The notes beneath the pieces are model-generated. The model saw only the letters and a program-made list of their open reading frames with translations. It made no database searches and was not told the origin of the DNA. From the NCBI RefSeq assembly GCF_964656455.1, contig NC_135722.1:92561313-92625312 (forward strand): DNA of 64,000 bases. Reading direction: 5' to 3'. Within the stretch, counting starts at the first letter, position 1. The number at the start of each line of letters is the position of its first letter. Source of the stretch: Halichoerus grypus (Eukaryota; Chordata; Mammalia; Carnivora; Phocidae). The position numbers and the translations under genes are program-made. Positions 47,307 through 60,040 of this stretch are shown one piece after another.

Positions 47307-47496
47307 TTTTTTTTTTCTTTTAAGATTTTATTTATTTATTTGAGAGAGCAGGAGAGAGCATGAGTGGGGTTGAGGGGCGGAGGAAGAGGGAGAAGCAGGC
47401 TCCCCTGCTCAATCCCATGAGGCTCAGTCCCAGGACCCTGGAATCAGGACCTGACTGAAGGCAGATATTTAACCGATTGAGCCACCCAGGCGCCCC
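47307..47496 (-). mobile_element. Can-SINE (antisense)
   Basis: Flanked by CTTCAAAGTCTTTT; ends GAGCCACCCAGGCGCCCC. Confidence 0.95.
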
Positions 47497-47794
47497 CTCT
47501 TCAAAGTCTTTTATAAAATTCTGTTTATTTTGACATAAGTGTTTCCCCCCAACACTGCTACCACTAATCTGCCCAAAAACATATTCCTTATCCTTCAAGA
47601 GTTGTTACCTCCCTGTGACAGCATTCTTGTCTAATACTCCCATAAGTTTCCTCCCACTATCAATCCCACAATAGTCCTTGAATTTTCTCATCGTCCACCT
47701 GCAAATTCTGTGAAAGCAGTACTTCCTCTAATGTGTTGCAGTATCACTAGTTCTGAGTATCAGTTAGCTACATTTAATGAACATGTATTTAATC

Positions 47795-48190
47795 ATCCGG
47801 TCAATAAATATTTATTTAGCACCTAAATGTGCCAGGCATTCTCCCAGACACTGGGGGGACTCAGCAAGGAACACAAGAAACAGTCTGTTCTCAATGAGCT
47901 TACGTTCTAGTAGCTAGAGGGAGGTCTTAAATAAATAAATTAGAAAATATCAAGTGGTGATTAAAGCTACACAGAGTGAACTGACTGAAAGTGACTGATG
48001 AATACTTGAGATTGAATGGTTAGAGAAAACACCTCTGAGATAGTGACATTTATGTTGAAATTTAATAACAAGTCAGCCATGGAAAGATCAGGAGAGAGCA
48101 ATTCAGGATATCCACAGTGAGGCTAAAGCCAAAGACCTTAGAAGGGAATGAGTTTGACATGTTCAGGAGGAAAACGTAAGCAATATTACT
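47795..48190 (+). repeat. Ancient mammalian interspersed repeat
   Basis: CAATAAATATTTATTTAGCA, AATGTGCCAGGCATTCTCCC and GAGCTTACGTTCTAGTAGCT match a widespread old mammalian repeat; the exact family name is not certain. Confidence 0.55.
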
Positions 48191-48263
48191 AAAATATGGT
48201 GGTTTGTTAATCACTGAACCTTAGTATAAAAGTTAAAATACATATATTAAAACTAACTATAAT

Positions 48264-48452
48264 GGGGAGCCTGGGTGCTCAGTTGGTTTCGGCTCAGGTC
48301 ATGATATTGGGGTCGTGGGATCCGGTCCCACTCCATGCTTGGTGCAGAGTCTGCTTCAGATTCTCTCCCTCTCCCTCTGCCCCTACCACCACTCACAAGC
48401 TCCAATGTGCTCTCTCACCCTCTAAAATAAATAAATAAAATCTTTAAAAATA
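48264..48452 (+). mobile_element. Can-SINE, degenerate head
   Basis: GGAGCCTGGGTGCTCAGTTG head with an internal deletion; flanked by AAAACTAACTATA. Confidence 0.9.
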
Positions 48453-48508
48453 AAAAACTAACTATAGCTACAATAATTTGTTAATGGATACACAATAAAA
48501 AAGGATAT

Positions 48509-48831
48509 AGTGCTGATCCTTGGACAACATGAGTTTGATCTACACAGGTCCATTTACACATGGTTTTCCATAAATACAGTACTGTAAATGTATTTTCTCT
48601 TAATATTTTCTTAATAACATTTGCTTTCATCTAGCTTACTTTATTGTAAGAATACAGTATATAATACATAAGCAAAATGTCTGTTAATTAATTCTTTCTT
48701 TTATTGGTAAGGCTTCTGGTCAACAGTAGCCTAAGAGTAGGTAAGTTTTGGGAGAATCAAAAGTTTTGCATGAATTTTCAACTGTCCAGGTCAGTGCCCC
48801 TAACTCCTATGTTGTTCAAGGATCAACTGTA
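48509..48831. mobile_element. MER2/Tigger-like DNA transposon
   Basis: Terminal inverted repeats TGATCCTTGGACAACAT and GTTGTTCAAGGATCA, TA at the borders, and the conserved AATACAGTACTGTAAATGTA core. Confidence 0.8.
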
Positions 48832-49099
48832 CATTGTGACATCAAAACCATAAAATGGGGAGAGGGGCAGGAATAAAAGGAAAGAGTTTCTGTATGTGAT
48901 CAAAGTTAAGATGTACCCAGCATAAAATAGACTGATCTAACTATAAGATATTTTATGGATGCTTCATGGTAACCACAAAGCAAAAACCAACAGTAGATAT
49001 CCAAAAGACAAAGAGAAGGGAATCAAAGTACACAGTTATAGAAAATCATCAATTCACAAAGTAAGACAGCAAGGGAGGAAGAAAGACATAAGGGAACTA

Positions 49100-49738
49100 C
49101 AAAAGGCCAAAAACAATTAATAAGATGAAAAGGAACTGAAAATAAATTTGGAAAATGTCATACAGTTCTTATATAGTTAAACATATACTTACCATAAAAA
49201 CATAGTAATTCTACTTCTAGGAATGTATCCAAGAGAAATGAAAACAAATATCCACATAAAAACATGAACTCAACTGATCATAAGAACTTTATTCATAATA
49301 GCCAAATACTGAAAACAACTCAAGTGTTTATCATCTGGTGAATAAAATACTGTGATCTGTAATCTACATAATAGATAATCTACCATAATACGAAGGAAGA
49401 GATAACTGATACCTGAAACACTTGGATTAATCTCAAAGTATCTGATTAAGTGAAAGAAAACAAACACAAAAGACTATATGAAGTAAGACTACATTTATAT
49501 AAAATTCTAGAAAATGCAAATTACCCTGACAGAAAACACATCAGTGGTTCTCAGGGACTGAGGGAGGCGGGGGAGCATTTCCTGCAAAAGGCACAACAGT
49601 TTCTAAGATAATGGAAATGCCCTAAACCATCATAGTGGTGCTGGTGGCTGCATGAAGGGACACAAGTGTCAAACTCAACCAACTGTGCCCTTAAATTGTC
49701 CATTATGTGTACATCGTACATCAATAAAATGGATTTAA
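49100..49738 (+). mobile_element. Old L1ME 3' end
   Basis: TAATTCTACTTCTAGGAATG, TTATTCATAATAGCCAAATA, CATCAGTGGTTCTCAGGGAC and CATCAATAAAATGGATTT are L1ME 3' motifs. Confidence 0.7.
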
Positions 49739-52700
49739 ATTATGTGTGTACACATATAAATCTATGTAAAGAATCTTTTTTTTGGAAAGCAACTTAAAGC
49801 TTATTTCAATACATGATGATCATTTCAGAAAAAAACATGTTTTAAGTTCTCCAAGTTTCTAGTTCCCTGAGGCTTTAAAGCAGCTCTCTAAGTTTCTCTT
49901 TAAATAAATAAAATAAACAACCAAGAGAATGTCCCAGGAGACCCTAACTTTATAACTGTGATTAGTTACTTCCATTCTGATGTTCTGTGATGGCAATAAT
50001 AATCATTACCCTTCTTTTATGCCATAGTCCCAGGTGCCATTGTAAACCAAATCTCTGAAGGTGAACACAAAATCTCATTAATTATCAGGTTCATCCCATT
50101 GTAAGCACCCTAGTAGAGTGCTTACTCTACTACTCTACTACTCTACCTAGGTAGAGGCAGGGTAATGTTATTTTCTGGAGAGAGTAAATAAAGGTGGTGA
50201 TATGTAAAATCAAGTCACAGGATACCTGATGAATGAGCAGGGGTGACCTAAGGAATGGTGACAGTTTAGAGAAATGCTTCAGTGAATGCAAATATGAATT
50301 CTTCCGACAATCTGATGGATCCAAGGAAGAAATCGAAATTCACTGAATAAACAGGAAGTTACATTCCTGAAGCTAAGAAAGAAAAAAACCCAGCTGAGAT
50401 TTGGGAAGCATTTGGCCACCACTTTTGCCAGAGATCCAGAATAGAAGTCAGAGGACCTGCTCTAGATCCAGCTGTGTGTGACTTCTCCATTCACCACCAA
50501 ACCTCGCCATTCTGCCCATCCTGACAAAAATGTGCTCCAGAATACACAGGACTTGAAACTCAGAGGAATATTCTCAGGTTGAGATACACTGGATGTGTCA
50601 CATGAAAGATGAAGAGATAATGTAACACTTGGACTTATTCCAGGTGTAAGTTGAGACTTCAATTTTCTGTGAAAATATGAAAAAGAACTGAGAAAAAGCC
50701 ACAGAGGTTATGAAAAAGAACAATTTTTCATTCAGAGGAAGAAGGATGGACTATTTAAGCAAACACTGGATAATCATTTGGCGTGGTTTTGAAAGGGGAT
50801 TAGCTACCACACAAGGAAAAGTCTCAGACTATGACTGAGATTTACCCAAATGCAACACTGAAGCAATCACAGAATTGAAAGAATAATGGAGGGAATGCAG
50901 TAGGAAAAGAAAAAACACCCTAGTTTGAGTTTCCTAGCATACTCGAATAGAGAAAATACCAAGGGTGCTACAATCAGTATGATGTAAGTATACTCTATTA
51001 TGCAATTATCCATATCTGAGTCTCACTAAATTTGTTTACATGTGTATTTTATGAATTAAAGTGTAATTACTGCTCTCCCCCAAGTTATAGTGAAGGCAGC
51101 TGTAAAGTATGATAGCTTTACTGTAAGTATGCAAATGGAAGTCTTTAATGTACTCGGCTTGCAATTAAACTTTGTCACATTTTACCTACAGCAGCAAAGA
51201 TCCCAAATTATCTCCATTCCCCAGCCCCACCACATCTCAGTCCTTTTCTGTTCCTCCTTCCCCATCCCGATATTCTTAACAAACATACACTAAACACCAA
51301 GTATACATACATCACTGTATTCATAGGACCTAGCTGAGGACCTCAGTCTGTCACTGTCATTATCCTCATTTTAGAAAACACTTAAGACACGATGCTTAGG
51401 AGTCTCATGAAAGAACCAAAGCTACAGTGGCCAAATGAAAAAAACAAAACAAAACTACAGGTTCTCTGATCCCAAATCTGCTATGATTTTTCCATTAGTC
51501 CACATTTTTCTGAGTAAATCTGGAATCTTGAATTGTGCCAATGGGCAATTTAATGCCACTTTTCAAGGATCCACAAATGGTAACAAAGAACAATCTTCCC
51601 CCAAAATGAAGGTCATAATTAAATTCTTAGACACAGATGTCATAATCCAGAACCTTTCCCTCTAGACAGGATGGGCTCGGGAGGGCACAGAGGTCATCTA
51701 GAGAAGACCAGCACAAAGCCAGCTTGTTCTCCACTATCATGAAGTTAAGAGACTCCCCAAGGAGAGCAACGCTACATCTTTAGCTCTTCTCAGAGTTTAT
51801 TTGACCCAAATATAGCAGAATAGAAAGCTCTCGATGCCATTTTTTTCCATTCATATATGACCCCATGACAACTGGCAAACAGCAACTCCATTTGTGTTCG
51901 ACCATCCCAGAATCTTGTTTAAAAACGGCACCGTGCTTTTGCAGATCTCAACCTGTCTAACTTTTACAACACCAGAGGGGAATCAAGCTCCTATTAGGGT
52001 CATCAAAGACTAAATACCCAAGAAGGAAAATGGAGGACTTTAGGGACGTTGGAAACAGTTGGCTAGATAAATGGAAGGAACAGTGGAATAGATGATAGGC
52101 ACCTTTGTCTGATGAGAATCCATCTTTGTCTGCCTTAACACCTGCTAGTCTCCAGTGTGGTCAGTGAGGAAGGTGGGAAGGGGGACATGAAAGGCAATTT
52201 CAAAGCATTTCCACTTGTCCACATACCATGCTCTAGTCTGTTTTTATATTAGACCTCAGCAACATTAACACGTGTCCACCCAGATGTGGTTATGCCTTTC
52301 TGTGCTGTAGTAATCAGTCTGGAAGTTTATTCCCTGGGTGCAGGAGCAGTGGGGGGAGGGGTGAGTATCACAATATTGATGGTGGAAGAAAACCGACAGG
52401 TGCAAGATCCTATTTCAATAGATCAGCCCCTTTGAGGTCCTTTGATAACTTAAAAGCACTTGATTTTTGGAATAAATGGATGGGAAATACAAATAATGAA
52501 CACCTACAAGGGCCAGAAAGAGTCCCAGCAAACTTTTCAAATGGAAATCCGTTCAGAAAAAAAAAAAAGTCTTTAAGGCAAAAAAGGCTGCTAGGAGTTA
52601 CTTTTCCCAGAGAGAGAACCTGAGGAAAATGGACGGCTTCCCTGCAGGAGGAACTCAGTGGGCTCCAAACCTAGAGGGATCCTAGCTCAGGTTCATAAAT

Positions 52701-53574
52701 TGGTCATTTGAACATAAAACTAAAAGATTAGTCACAAAATAAAACACCAAAGGACAGGGCTTCAACTGAATTATACAAACATGCAGTAGATGTTCACCAA
52801 AGTTGAGCAGTATTCCAAGAGGAGCATTCCAAACACCATCCATCTTCATCCACTTTTTTGTACTATTATTAGCAATCTGATGTTCAAATTGCTGAAAAGA
52901 ATATACGGTATAAGGGAAAAAAAGACTATAAGGTATAAGGGATCTATTTAAGAGAACCTGTAAAAATGCCCAGTTGGGAAATGGGAGGGAAAAGTTTTAT
53001 TGTTCTTTAGGATCTTGCCCTACACATGTCATTGGAAAGAACAAAGAAGAAACACACCGATCATTTTTCCAAAAGACGTTTTTCAAATGTATGAAATAGG
53101 TTATGCAAATTATGAACTGTGCATCATGCACCTGCTTGCTCCATAACAGCATAGACATCAAAAACTCTTTATCAGTATAAGAAGTAAGAACAAACTATGC
53201 AGCCTTATGAGAGATCAATTATTATTATACCAGATATCACACTGACACTCATGCAATCCCAATAACAGCAGTGAGGAAAGACAAATGCAGGTCAGATTCC
53301 CCTTCATTGGACTCTCTTGGCCAGTCTCAGGGTTTCTGCTCTTTTATAGGGATAATACCTGAAGGGTTGAAATAATTCGGCTAAAAAAGAACTCAACTTT
53401 TATTAACATTCCCTTTCTCCTTTTGCAACTTGACTGGCTGGATTCTCAGTTAAGTATTCTCTTTTCTCAGGCACAGAACTTTGTTGTGAAGACAGGAGAT
53501 CAGGAAGAATGCAAGACAGAAGGGAAGGAGCACCAGGTCAAAGAGAAAAACCATCGTAAAGACCAGAGCTTAAT
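49739..53574. other. Long unassigned region upstream of OR6M
   Basis: About 3.8 kb with no gene and almost no young repeats; MIR-like scraps near 50430-50520. Frames of up to 76 codons have no family features. It probably includes the receptor's upstream exon(s) and promoter, which I cannot locate. Confidence 0.4.
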
Positions 53575-53680
53575 GGGACCACAGAGGTAATTTCATTCAA
53601 CCAAAAATTTTAAATATGAGAATCCCAAGGTTAGAAAAAGTCATGTAATTTACCCAGGGTCCTACATTTATTAGAGTGAG
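53575..53680 (+). repeat. MIR-like repeat upstream of intact OR6M
   Basis: Starts GGGACCACAGA and reads on as a decayed MIR-like antisense segment (GAATCCCAAGGTTAG, AATTTACCCAGGGTCCTA). It is the counterpart of 36304-36420 upstream of the pseudogene. Confidence 0.45.
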
Positions 53681-53833
53681 TGAAATCAGCATGAAATCAC
53701 TCTTGACTCTACATCGAAAGCTTTTACTACTTCATCTTTAGCACTGACATTGAGAGATGAAAACTTATTTTAGATAATTTTCATCTCTATAATTTTTTTT
53801 CAAAGACGTGCTGACCACTAGGTTTTGCATGAG

Positions 53834-54781
53834 ATGGATATGCAAAATCAGACCACAGTGACTGAATTTACCCTGACTGCCTTCCCTGTTATCCAGAAGC
53901 TTCAGATCTCCCTCTTTGTGGTCCTCCTGTTTACCTATACGCTAACTCTAACAGGAAATACTGTCATCATTTCCTTAATCTGGGCTGATAATCGCCTCCA
54001 AACCCCAATGTACTTCTTCCTCAGTAATTTGTCATTTTTGGACATTTCATACACTACCTCAGTTACCCCAAAGCTGTTAGCTTGTCTCCTAGAGGACAAG
54101 AAGACCATATCTTTTGCTGGTTGCATCACCCAAATATACTTCTTTTTTTTCTTGGGGACAGTGGAGTTTATCCTCCTGGCGGTGATGTCCTTTGATCGCT
54201 ACGTGGCCATCTGTAACCCCCTGCGCTACACCGTCATCATGAACAGCAGGGTCTGCCTCCTGCTGGTTCTGGGCTGCTGGGTAGGGGCCTTCTTTTCAGT
54301 GCTGTGCCCAACTATTGTGGTGTCCACACTGCCTTACTGTTATAGAGAAATTAGCCATTTCTTCTGTGACATTGCCCCTTTGCTGCAAGCGGCCTGCACA
54401 GACACTCATTTCATTGAGATGATAAGCTTCCTCTTATCCTCCCTTGTCCTTCTGACTTCCCTGGTATTCACCATTGTGTCCTACACTTACATCATTTCTA
54501 CCATCCTGCGCATCCCCTCAGCCCAAGGTCGTCAGAAGGCCTTCTCCACCTGTGCTTCTCACATCACGGTTGTGTCCATTGCCTACGGGAGCAACATCTT
54601 CATGTACGTGAGGCCCAACCAGAGCCACTCGCTGGAGTTTGATAAAGTGACGGCTGTCATGACCATAGTGGTGACCCCTCTTCTGAACCCCTTCATTTAT
54701 AGCCTAAGGAATGAAAAGGTAAAAGAAGTTTTGAGAGAAGCAATCCACAAAATTATGTCCTTATGGCACAAGAGAACTTGA
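53834..54781 (+). CDS. OR6M1: Olfactory receptor OR6M1-like, intact
   Basis: An intact 315-residue class II olfactory receptor. I place the start at ATG 53834 ([12 protein letters not shown]), which aligns with the ATG of the paralogue at 36512; a start two codons later would give 313 residues like human OR6M1. An upstream TTG extension of the frame is not needed. Visible marks are the glycosylation site NQT near residue 5, GN at 41-42, LQTPMYFFL near 55-63, [13 protein letters not shown] ending TM3, the [10 protein letters not shown] loop, KAFSTCASH before TM6 and [11 protein letters not shown] in TM7. The sequence is very like human OR6M1 throughout. The role is odorant detection through Golf; the ligand is unknown. 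The middle and 3' parts are nearly identical to the pseudogene 17 kb upstream while the 5' third is not. It could be OR6M1 itself or a lineage-specific duplicate; the family is certain, the exact orthology is not. Confidence 0.92.
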   Translation: MDMQNQTTVTEFTLTAFPVIQKLQISLFVVLLFTYTLTLTGNTVIISLIWADNRLQTPMYFFLSNLSFLDISYTTSVTPKLLACLLEDKKTISFAGCITQIYFFFFLGTVEFILLAVMSFDRYVAICNPLRYTVIMNSRVCLLLVLGCWVGAFFSVLCPTIVVSTLPYCYREISHFFCDIAPLLQAACTDTHFIEMISFLLSSLVLLTSLVFTIVSYTYIISTILRIPSAQGRQKAFSTCASHITVVSIAYGSNIFMYVRPNQSHSLEFDKVTAVMTIVVTPLLNPFIYSLRNEKVKEVLREAIHKIMSLWHKRT

Positions 54782-54990
54782 ACCTTATTGCACAGGAGAA
54801 CTTGAAAGTTTGTTGCTAATCATGACTATGTTCAACCCTTGGACTCCATGTGGAGAAAAGTATACTTGAAGACCATAAAGTCAAAGATTTGTGGGAATAT
54901 ATAAAAAGGCTTCATGCCACATCAGATACAAGGTATTACAGTCAAGGTCCAGAGTAGGCAATTCAAGCATAGAAAAAATAATACGTTTTA

Positions 54991-55163
54991 TTTTTTTAAA
55001 TTTTTTATTGTTATGTTAATCACCATACAATTACATCATTAGTTTTTGATGTAGTGTTCCATGATTCATTGTTTGTGTATAACACCCAGTGCTCCATGCA
55101 GTACATGCCCTCCTTAATACCCATCACCAGGCTAATCCATCCTCCCACCCCCTCCCCTCTAGA
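54991..55163 (-). mobile_element. L1 3' end (antisense)
   Basis: TTTTTTATTGTTATGTTAAT through TCCTCCCACCCCCTCCCCTC, flanked by perfect AAATAATACGTTTTA. It is the second tail unit of the double-tailed L1s. Confidence 0.9.
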
Positions 55164-55239
55164 AAATAATACGTTTTAAACCCTATTGTTGCACTCTTTC
55201 ACATACAGAATATCATGAATTAATGTAAAATACTTAACT

Positions 55240-55345
55240 GAAGTCAGAAGACCTGAATTTTAAGCATGGCCCTATTTCTTTTTTATCACACGACACTTAC
55301 ATTATCTGAACTTTCATTTTCTCATTGTTAAAAGTAGGAAATATT
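55240..55345 (+). repeat. MIR-like
   Basis: AAGTCAGAAGACCTGAATTT, CTGAACTTTCATTTTCTCAT: a MIR core pattern, decayed. Confidence 0.55.
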
Positions 55346-55960
55346 TTACATTTTACACTCTTTTTCCTTTTTTCTTTTTCTTATTATAGTCTTAACCTTA
55401 TGGCCTAAGAAATACAACCACAGATAATTGTAAGTTCATGCTTTTTCTAGGTATTAAGATGATGCAAGATGATTGGCTTCATCCTTGACAGCTGAATACC
55501 CTAGAAAATAATAGTAATAATAATAACAACAAAAACAAGGAAGAGCAGTAACATATCCCAGGGTTTGTACAGTTTACTTAAATATGAACTTAAATGTTGA
55601 TATACATGGAGTTTATAAGAATATTTATTTTAAATCACCTGAGCTCAAAATCCTAATTCCTGGAAGGAGGATCTGATTGGTCCAATTGAAGTGAGATATC
55701 ATCTCCTGATTCATTTCTTTGTTAGAGGAAGATTGGCAAGGGGCTAATTTGCCCTCTGTCCTTACCACCACTGAACCCATGCTATGCGACAAGGAATCTT
55801 AAAGACAGTGTAAAAATAGGAACAAGATAATAGGCATCCTTAAGATGAAAAAAGTTGTGACTAGTGTGGTCATTAACCTTCTAGCTACACGAACAATGAC
55901 TGAGACCCTAAATTGGCATGGAATCTCTCATGGAAAATCAGATAGAGAAAGTGCTACCTT
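55346..55960. other. Unassigned intergenic DNA
   Basis: No gene or repeat recognised. Confidence 0.35.
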
Positions 55961-55976
55961 AAGAATGGACTCAGAG

Positions 55977-56176
55977 GGGCGCCTGGGTGGCTCAGTCGTT
56001 AAGCGGCTGCCTTCGGCTCAGGTCATGATCCCAGGGCCCTGGGATCGAGCCCCGCATCGGGTTCCCTGCTCCGCGGGAAGCCTGCTTCTCCCTCTCCCAC
56101 TCCCACTGCTTGTGTTCCCTCTCTCGTGTCTCTCTGTCAAATAAATAAATAAAATCTTAAAAAAAAAAAAAAAAAA
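55977..56176 (+). mobile_element. Can-SINE
   Basis: Flanked by AAGAATGGACTCAGA on both sides. Confidence 0.96.
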
Positions 56177-56344
56177 AAGAATGGACTCAGAATATTATAA
56201 AAGAACATAGTCCATCATAAGATATTGTAGTGAACAAATGTTTAAAGATCCAAAGAAGGTAGAACAGTATCACCAGGAATGAAGCAGTCATATAATGAAC
56301 TGCTCTGCACTCATTATCAGACGCTAAATAAGATAAGATTTGGG

Positions 56345-57150
56345 AAGTTACAGTATTGGCTTCCTATTGCTTGCATAACAAATTTAGCAGCTTAAAACTA
56401 CTCAAACTTATCATCTGACCAGTCTGTAGGTCACACGTCCAATACAGGTCTCTCCAGGCCAAATTCAGCAGGCTGCATTCCTTTCTAGGGGCTCTAGAGC
56501 AAAATCCATTTCCTACTCATCTGAGTTGACAGAATTCCCGTCCTTGAAGATGTGGGACCAAGGTCCTGTTTTCTTGCTGGCTATCAACCAAGGGCCATTT
56601 CCATTTCTAGAAGGTACTTCAGTTCTTGGCTCATGGCCCCCCTTCCTCCACCTTCAAAGCCAACAATAGTGGGGCAAGTACCTCACAAATTTCAAATCTC
56701 TCCTCCTTCCACCTCCTCTCTGACTTGGCTGACAAAGTTCTCCACCTTTTTTTTTTTTAAGATTTTATTTATTTATTTGACAGAGAGAGACACACCCAGA
56801 GAGGGAACACAAGCAGGGGGAATGGGAGAGGGAGAAGCAGGCTTCCCGCAGAGCAGGGAGCCCGATGCGGGGCTCGATCCCAGGACCCTGGGATCATGAC
56901 CTGAGCAGAAGACAGACGCTTAACGACTGAGCCACCCAGGCACCCCAAATTTCTCCACTTTTAAGGATGCATTTGATTGGATTGGGCCTACCCTAATATC
57001 CAGGATAATATCAAGGACTCAAGGTCTTTTTCCTGAATTACATTTGCAAAGTCCCTTCTGCCAAGTAAAGTAACATAATCACAGATTCTGGGGATTAGGA
57101 CATGAATATCTTTAGGTGCCATTACTCTGCTTGCCAGCATTACATTGCTA
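56345..57150 (+). repeat. Ancient LTR-like mammalian repeat, split by a SINE
   Basis: TTCCTATTGCTTGCATAACA, AGCAGCTTAAAACTACTCAA, GGCTCATGGCCCCCCTTCCT and ACTTTTAAGGATGCATTTGA follow a common old mammalian repeat; I suspect an MLT-type LTR but cannot confirm it. Confidence 0.55.
56750..56949 (-). mobile_element. Can-SINE (antisense)
   Basis: Flanked by TTCTCCACCTTT and TTCTCCACTTTT; ends GAGCCACCCAGGCACCCC. Confidence 0.94.
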
Positions 57151-58100
57151 GTGGTAATGATCCAAGAAAGAAAAAATAACGAACAGAGCACAACAGGATT
57201 TTTTAAAGCCAATACTCAATCCTAAACTCTTTCTAGCTGTCATCACTTACAGTCAGAAGAATTTACAAATCCCAGAATATGAAGAGACTAGTGAAAAGCA
57301 GCAAAATATCTGGGAAACACATATTTTAAATTAGCTATGTTTGTTTTTATTTAAGTCATTGTTAGGTAAAGATGAATATTGTCCCTGTGTGCTGTTTTCC
57401 TGTTTTTCATGAGTTCCCATATTACTCAAAAGCTCCAATCTGGTATCACTAACACAAAAAAGAATATCCTGAACAAATAAGAGAATTTAAGCATAATTTT
57501 GGTACCCATCTATACTGGCCCCAGGTTGGGCCAGGCTTGAAATTGGAAGTATAAAAAGACTTCATAAACTCTGAAAAATAACATAAATATACTGCTTTAC
57601 TTTGAATGTTGATTATTATTCTTATGATCAACACTGTTATAATACAGGATAATACAGGATAGTATCAGTTTCTACATTGATTCTAGTTAGTTACTTGTCC
57701 CAAATTTGGGGACACCTGAAAAGTCTCTTCCTTTTCCCATACTCAACTATGACTAGGTATTTTAAACTACTCTTTTTCGATATGGGGGATCAAAAGGGAA
57801 ACAGATCAAAATAACCTGTAGAAATTTCAAACAACATCCACTTGCTAGATAAACTATATTCTTCCAACTATGGACAAAGGGCATCCCAACCAGAGAATCA
57901 CTGTTGTATGTGATGAATTCAGTGATCCTTCCTCTTGCCTGCTAATTCTCACATATTCCTTCCTCCTGACTCAGTTGTAATAAAGTGTTCAGTAACAACA
58001 ACTACGAACATATGTCTCAATTACATCACAAGATTCTCAAAGGCTGCAGTGGAATATACTAAATTATTTATTATCAGTGGTCAAGAGTTTAGCTAAGCTA
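57151..58100. other. Unassigned intergenic DNA
   Basis: No gene seen. CAGGATAATA is duplicated in tandem near 57640-57660. Confidence 0.35.
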
Positions 58101-58570
58101 CTCTGTGGTATTGCTGCCTTGCCCCCCATTTGGCTGAGGAGGCTGCTGTGACTTTAAACCATTGTTAGTCCCCTCATGCAAGCACATGCCCCAGATAGCA
58201 GCCGGCAGAGTCACAAACACATGTAACTTTCTGACATGACCTCCCCGACAGCCCTTGTGCTCAACCATCTTTCCCGCCTGCCAGTACCTTCCCTTGATGG
58301 GTGCCCCAGTGTAACTTACCAAAACTCACTCTTTTGGTTGCAATTGACTACCTGGCCTTGGTGGCCCAGGAACCCCAAAGCCCTCCAGCCATAGACTCTA
58401 ATGAAGACATGTGCCCCAGGCCCTGCTTCTCTCTCTGTACTCTCCCTCCAAGGCTGCCCCCTCCCCCCACCCAGGCATGCCAGGTACTCCTCCAGGACCA
58501 GTGAGTAATAAACTCTGTTGTAATTCCTCTTGTGGCCTATTGAACTGCAGCCCACCATCTGGTATCCTCT
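58101..58570 (+). repeat. Possible solo LTR
   Basis: A C-rich segment with an AATAAA at about 58507 followed by CTCTGTTGTAATTCC, resembling the 3' part of a retroviral LTR. No target duplication or partner LTR was found. Short frames on both strands are not convincing genes. Confidence 0.3.
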
Positions 58571-58813
58571 GCTCCACTTAAGAAATGTTAACTTGACAAA
58601 TTAATTACAAGGTGGTACAACCACATATGACTATTTGCTTCATTCTTGAAATGTACTAAAAAGTAGTTGTGCGTGTGTGAGTGTGCGCATGTGTGATACA
58701 TTTCAGAGGTATGTATTTCTTTTTGAACTTTAAAATCTTTTATTAAAAAAAAATCCTTTATCATCCTGGACTGCTGGCCCACCCCAAGGATATTGTTTAA
58801 AGCTAACTAGGGA

Positions 58814-59013
58814 GGGGCGCCTGGGTGGCTCAGTTGGTTAAGCGACTGCCTTCGGCTCAGGTCATGATCCTGGAGTCCCTGGATCGAGTCCCACATCGGG
58901 CTCCCTGCTCGGCAGGAAGCCTGCTTCTCCCTCTGACCCTCCCCCCTCTCATGTGCTCTCTCTCTCTCTCTCATTCTGTCTCAAATAAATAAATAAAATC
59001 TTAAAAAAAAAAA
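58814..59013 (+). mobile_element. Can-SINE
   Basis: Flanked by perfect TTTAAAGCTAACTAGGGA. Confidence 0.96.
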
Positions 59014-59189
59014 TATTTAAAGCTAACTAGGGATTCCTTCATTAATATGTTTTCTTACTTTTAGCATTTGGCAGAAAGTAAGCCCCCTTTTTAAAAAGAT
59101 GATAATGTTGAAATTGATAATGTATAAGCTCTTTCTAGTTATAAAAATTTTAGTAATTAATATATTTTCACCCTTAACCTATTTTTGTT

Positions 59190-59374
59190 TTTTGTTTTTT
59201 TTTAAAGATTTTATTTATTTGAGAGAGAGACAGCAAGAGAAAGCATGAGCAGGGGGAGGGGCGGGAGAATCAGAGAAGCAGGCTCCCTGCACAGGGAGCC
59301 CCATGCGGGACCCTGGGATCAGGACCTGAGCCGAAGGCAGACACCTAACCGACTGAGCTACCCAGGTGCCCCAG
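59190..59374 (-). mobile_element. Can-SINE (antisense)
   Basis: TTTTTTTTTAAAGATTTTAT start and GAGCTACCCAGGTGCCCC end. Confidence 0.92.
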
Positions 59375-59714
59375 GTTTTTTAGCCATTCTGAGTAGAGAT
59401 CTTGAAAAGAATTGACCATCATATAACCACACAATGTAAAAGAGAAGAACTTGAAATAACATGTCAAAAGAATACTATATACAACCAATAAATAAAATAT
59501 CAAGTTATTCTAATACTATTAGTACTTATATAGTCTCTTCATGTGCAGACATACATGTATATACCCTCCTGATGTAGAACTGAACTCAGAGTCATCACCT
59601 GACTTTAGGAGTGTATACAAAAAATGCAGTGTGTCATTTTACTTATTTAGGCAAACACATTGCATTCTGTTTAGGCAGCAGTCACAAGAGTGACTATGAA
59701 AACACCTGTATGTG

Positions 59715-59852
59715 GTGCACCTGGGTGGCTCAGTCAGTTGAGTGTCTGACTTTTGATTTCAGCTCAGGTCATGATCTCAGGGTCCTGGGATCAAGCCCCA
59801 CATAGATCAAGGCTAAAAACAAACTAGCTCTCAAGCCACTAAAAAAAAAAAA
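59715..59852 (+). mobile_element. Can-SINE, internally deleted
   Basis: GGTGCACCTGGGTGGCTCAG head of the older subtype. The body stops after GGGATCAAGCCCCACAT and lacks the (CT)n tract. Confidence 0.85.
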
Positions 59853-60040
59853 AATGGAGGGAAACTTAAATGCATATTATCAAATAAAAGAATTAATTTG
59901 AAAAATCTACTTCTCCATGATTCCAACTCTGCCATTCTGGAAGAGGCAAAACTATGGAGTCTATAAAGAGCTCGGTGGTGATGTGAATGGAGGGAAATCA
60001 ATAGGCAGAGCACCGAGCATTTTTAGGGCAGTGAAATACT
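59853..60040. other. Unassigned intergenic DNA
   Basis: Nothing recognised. Confidence 0.3.
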
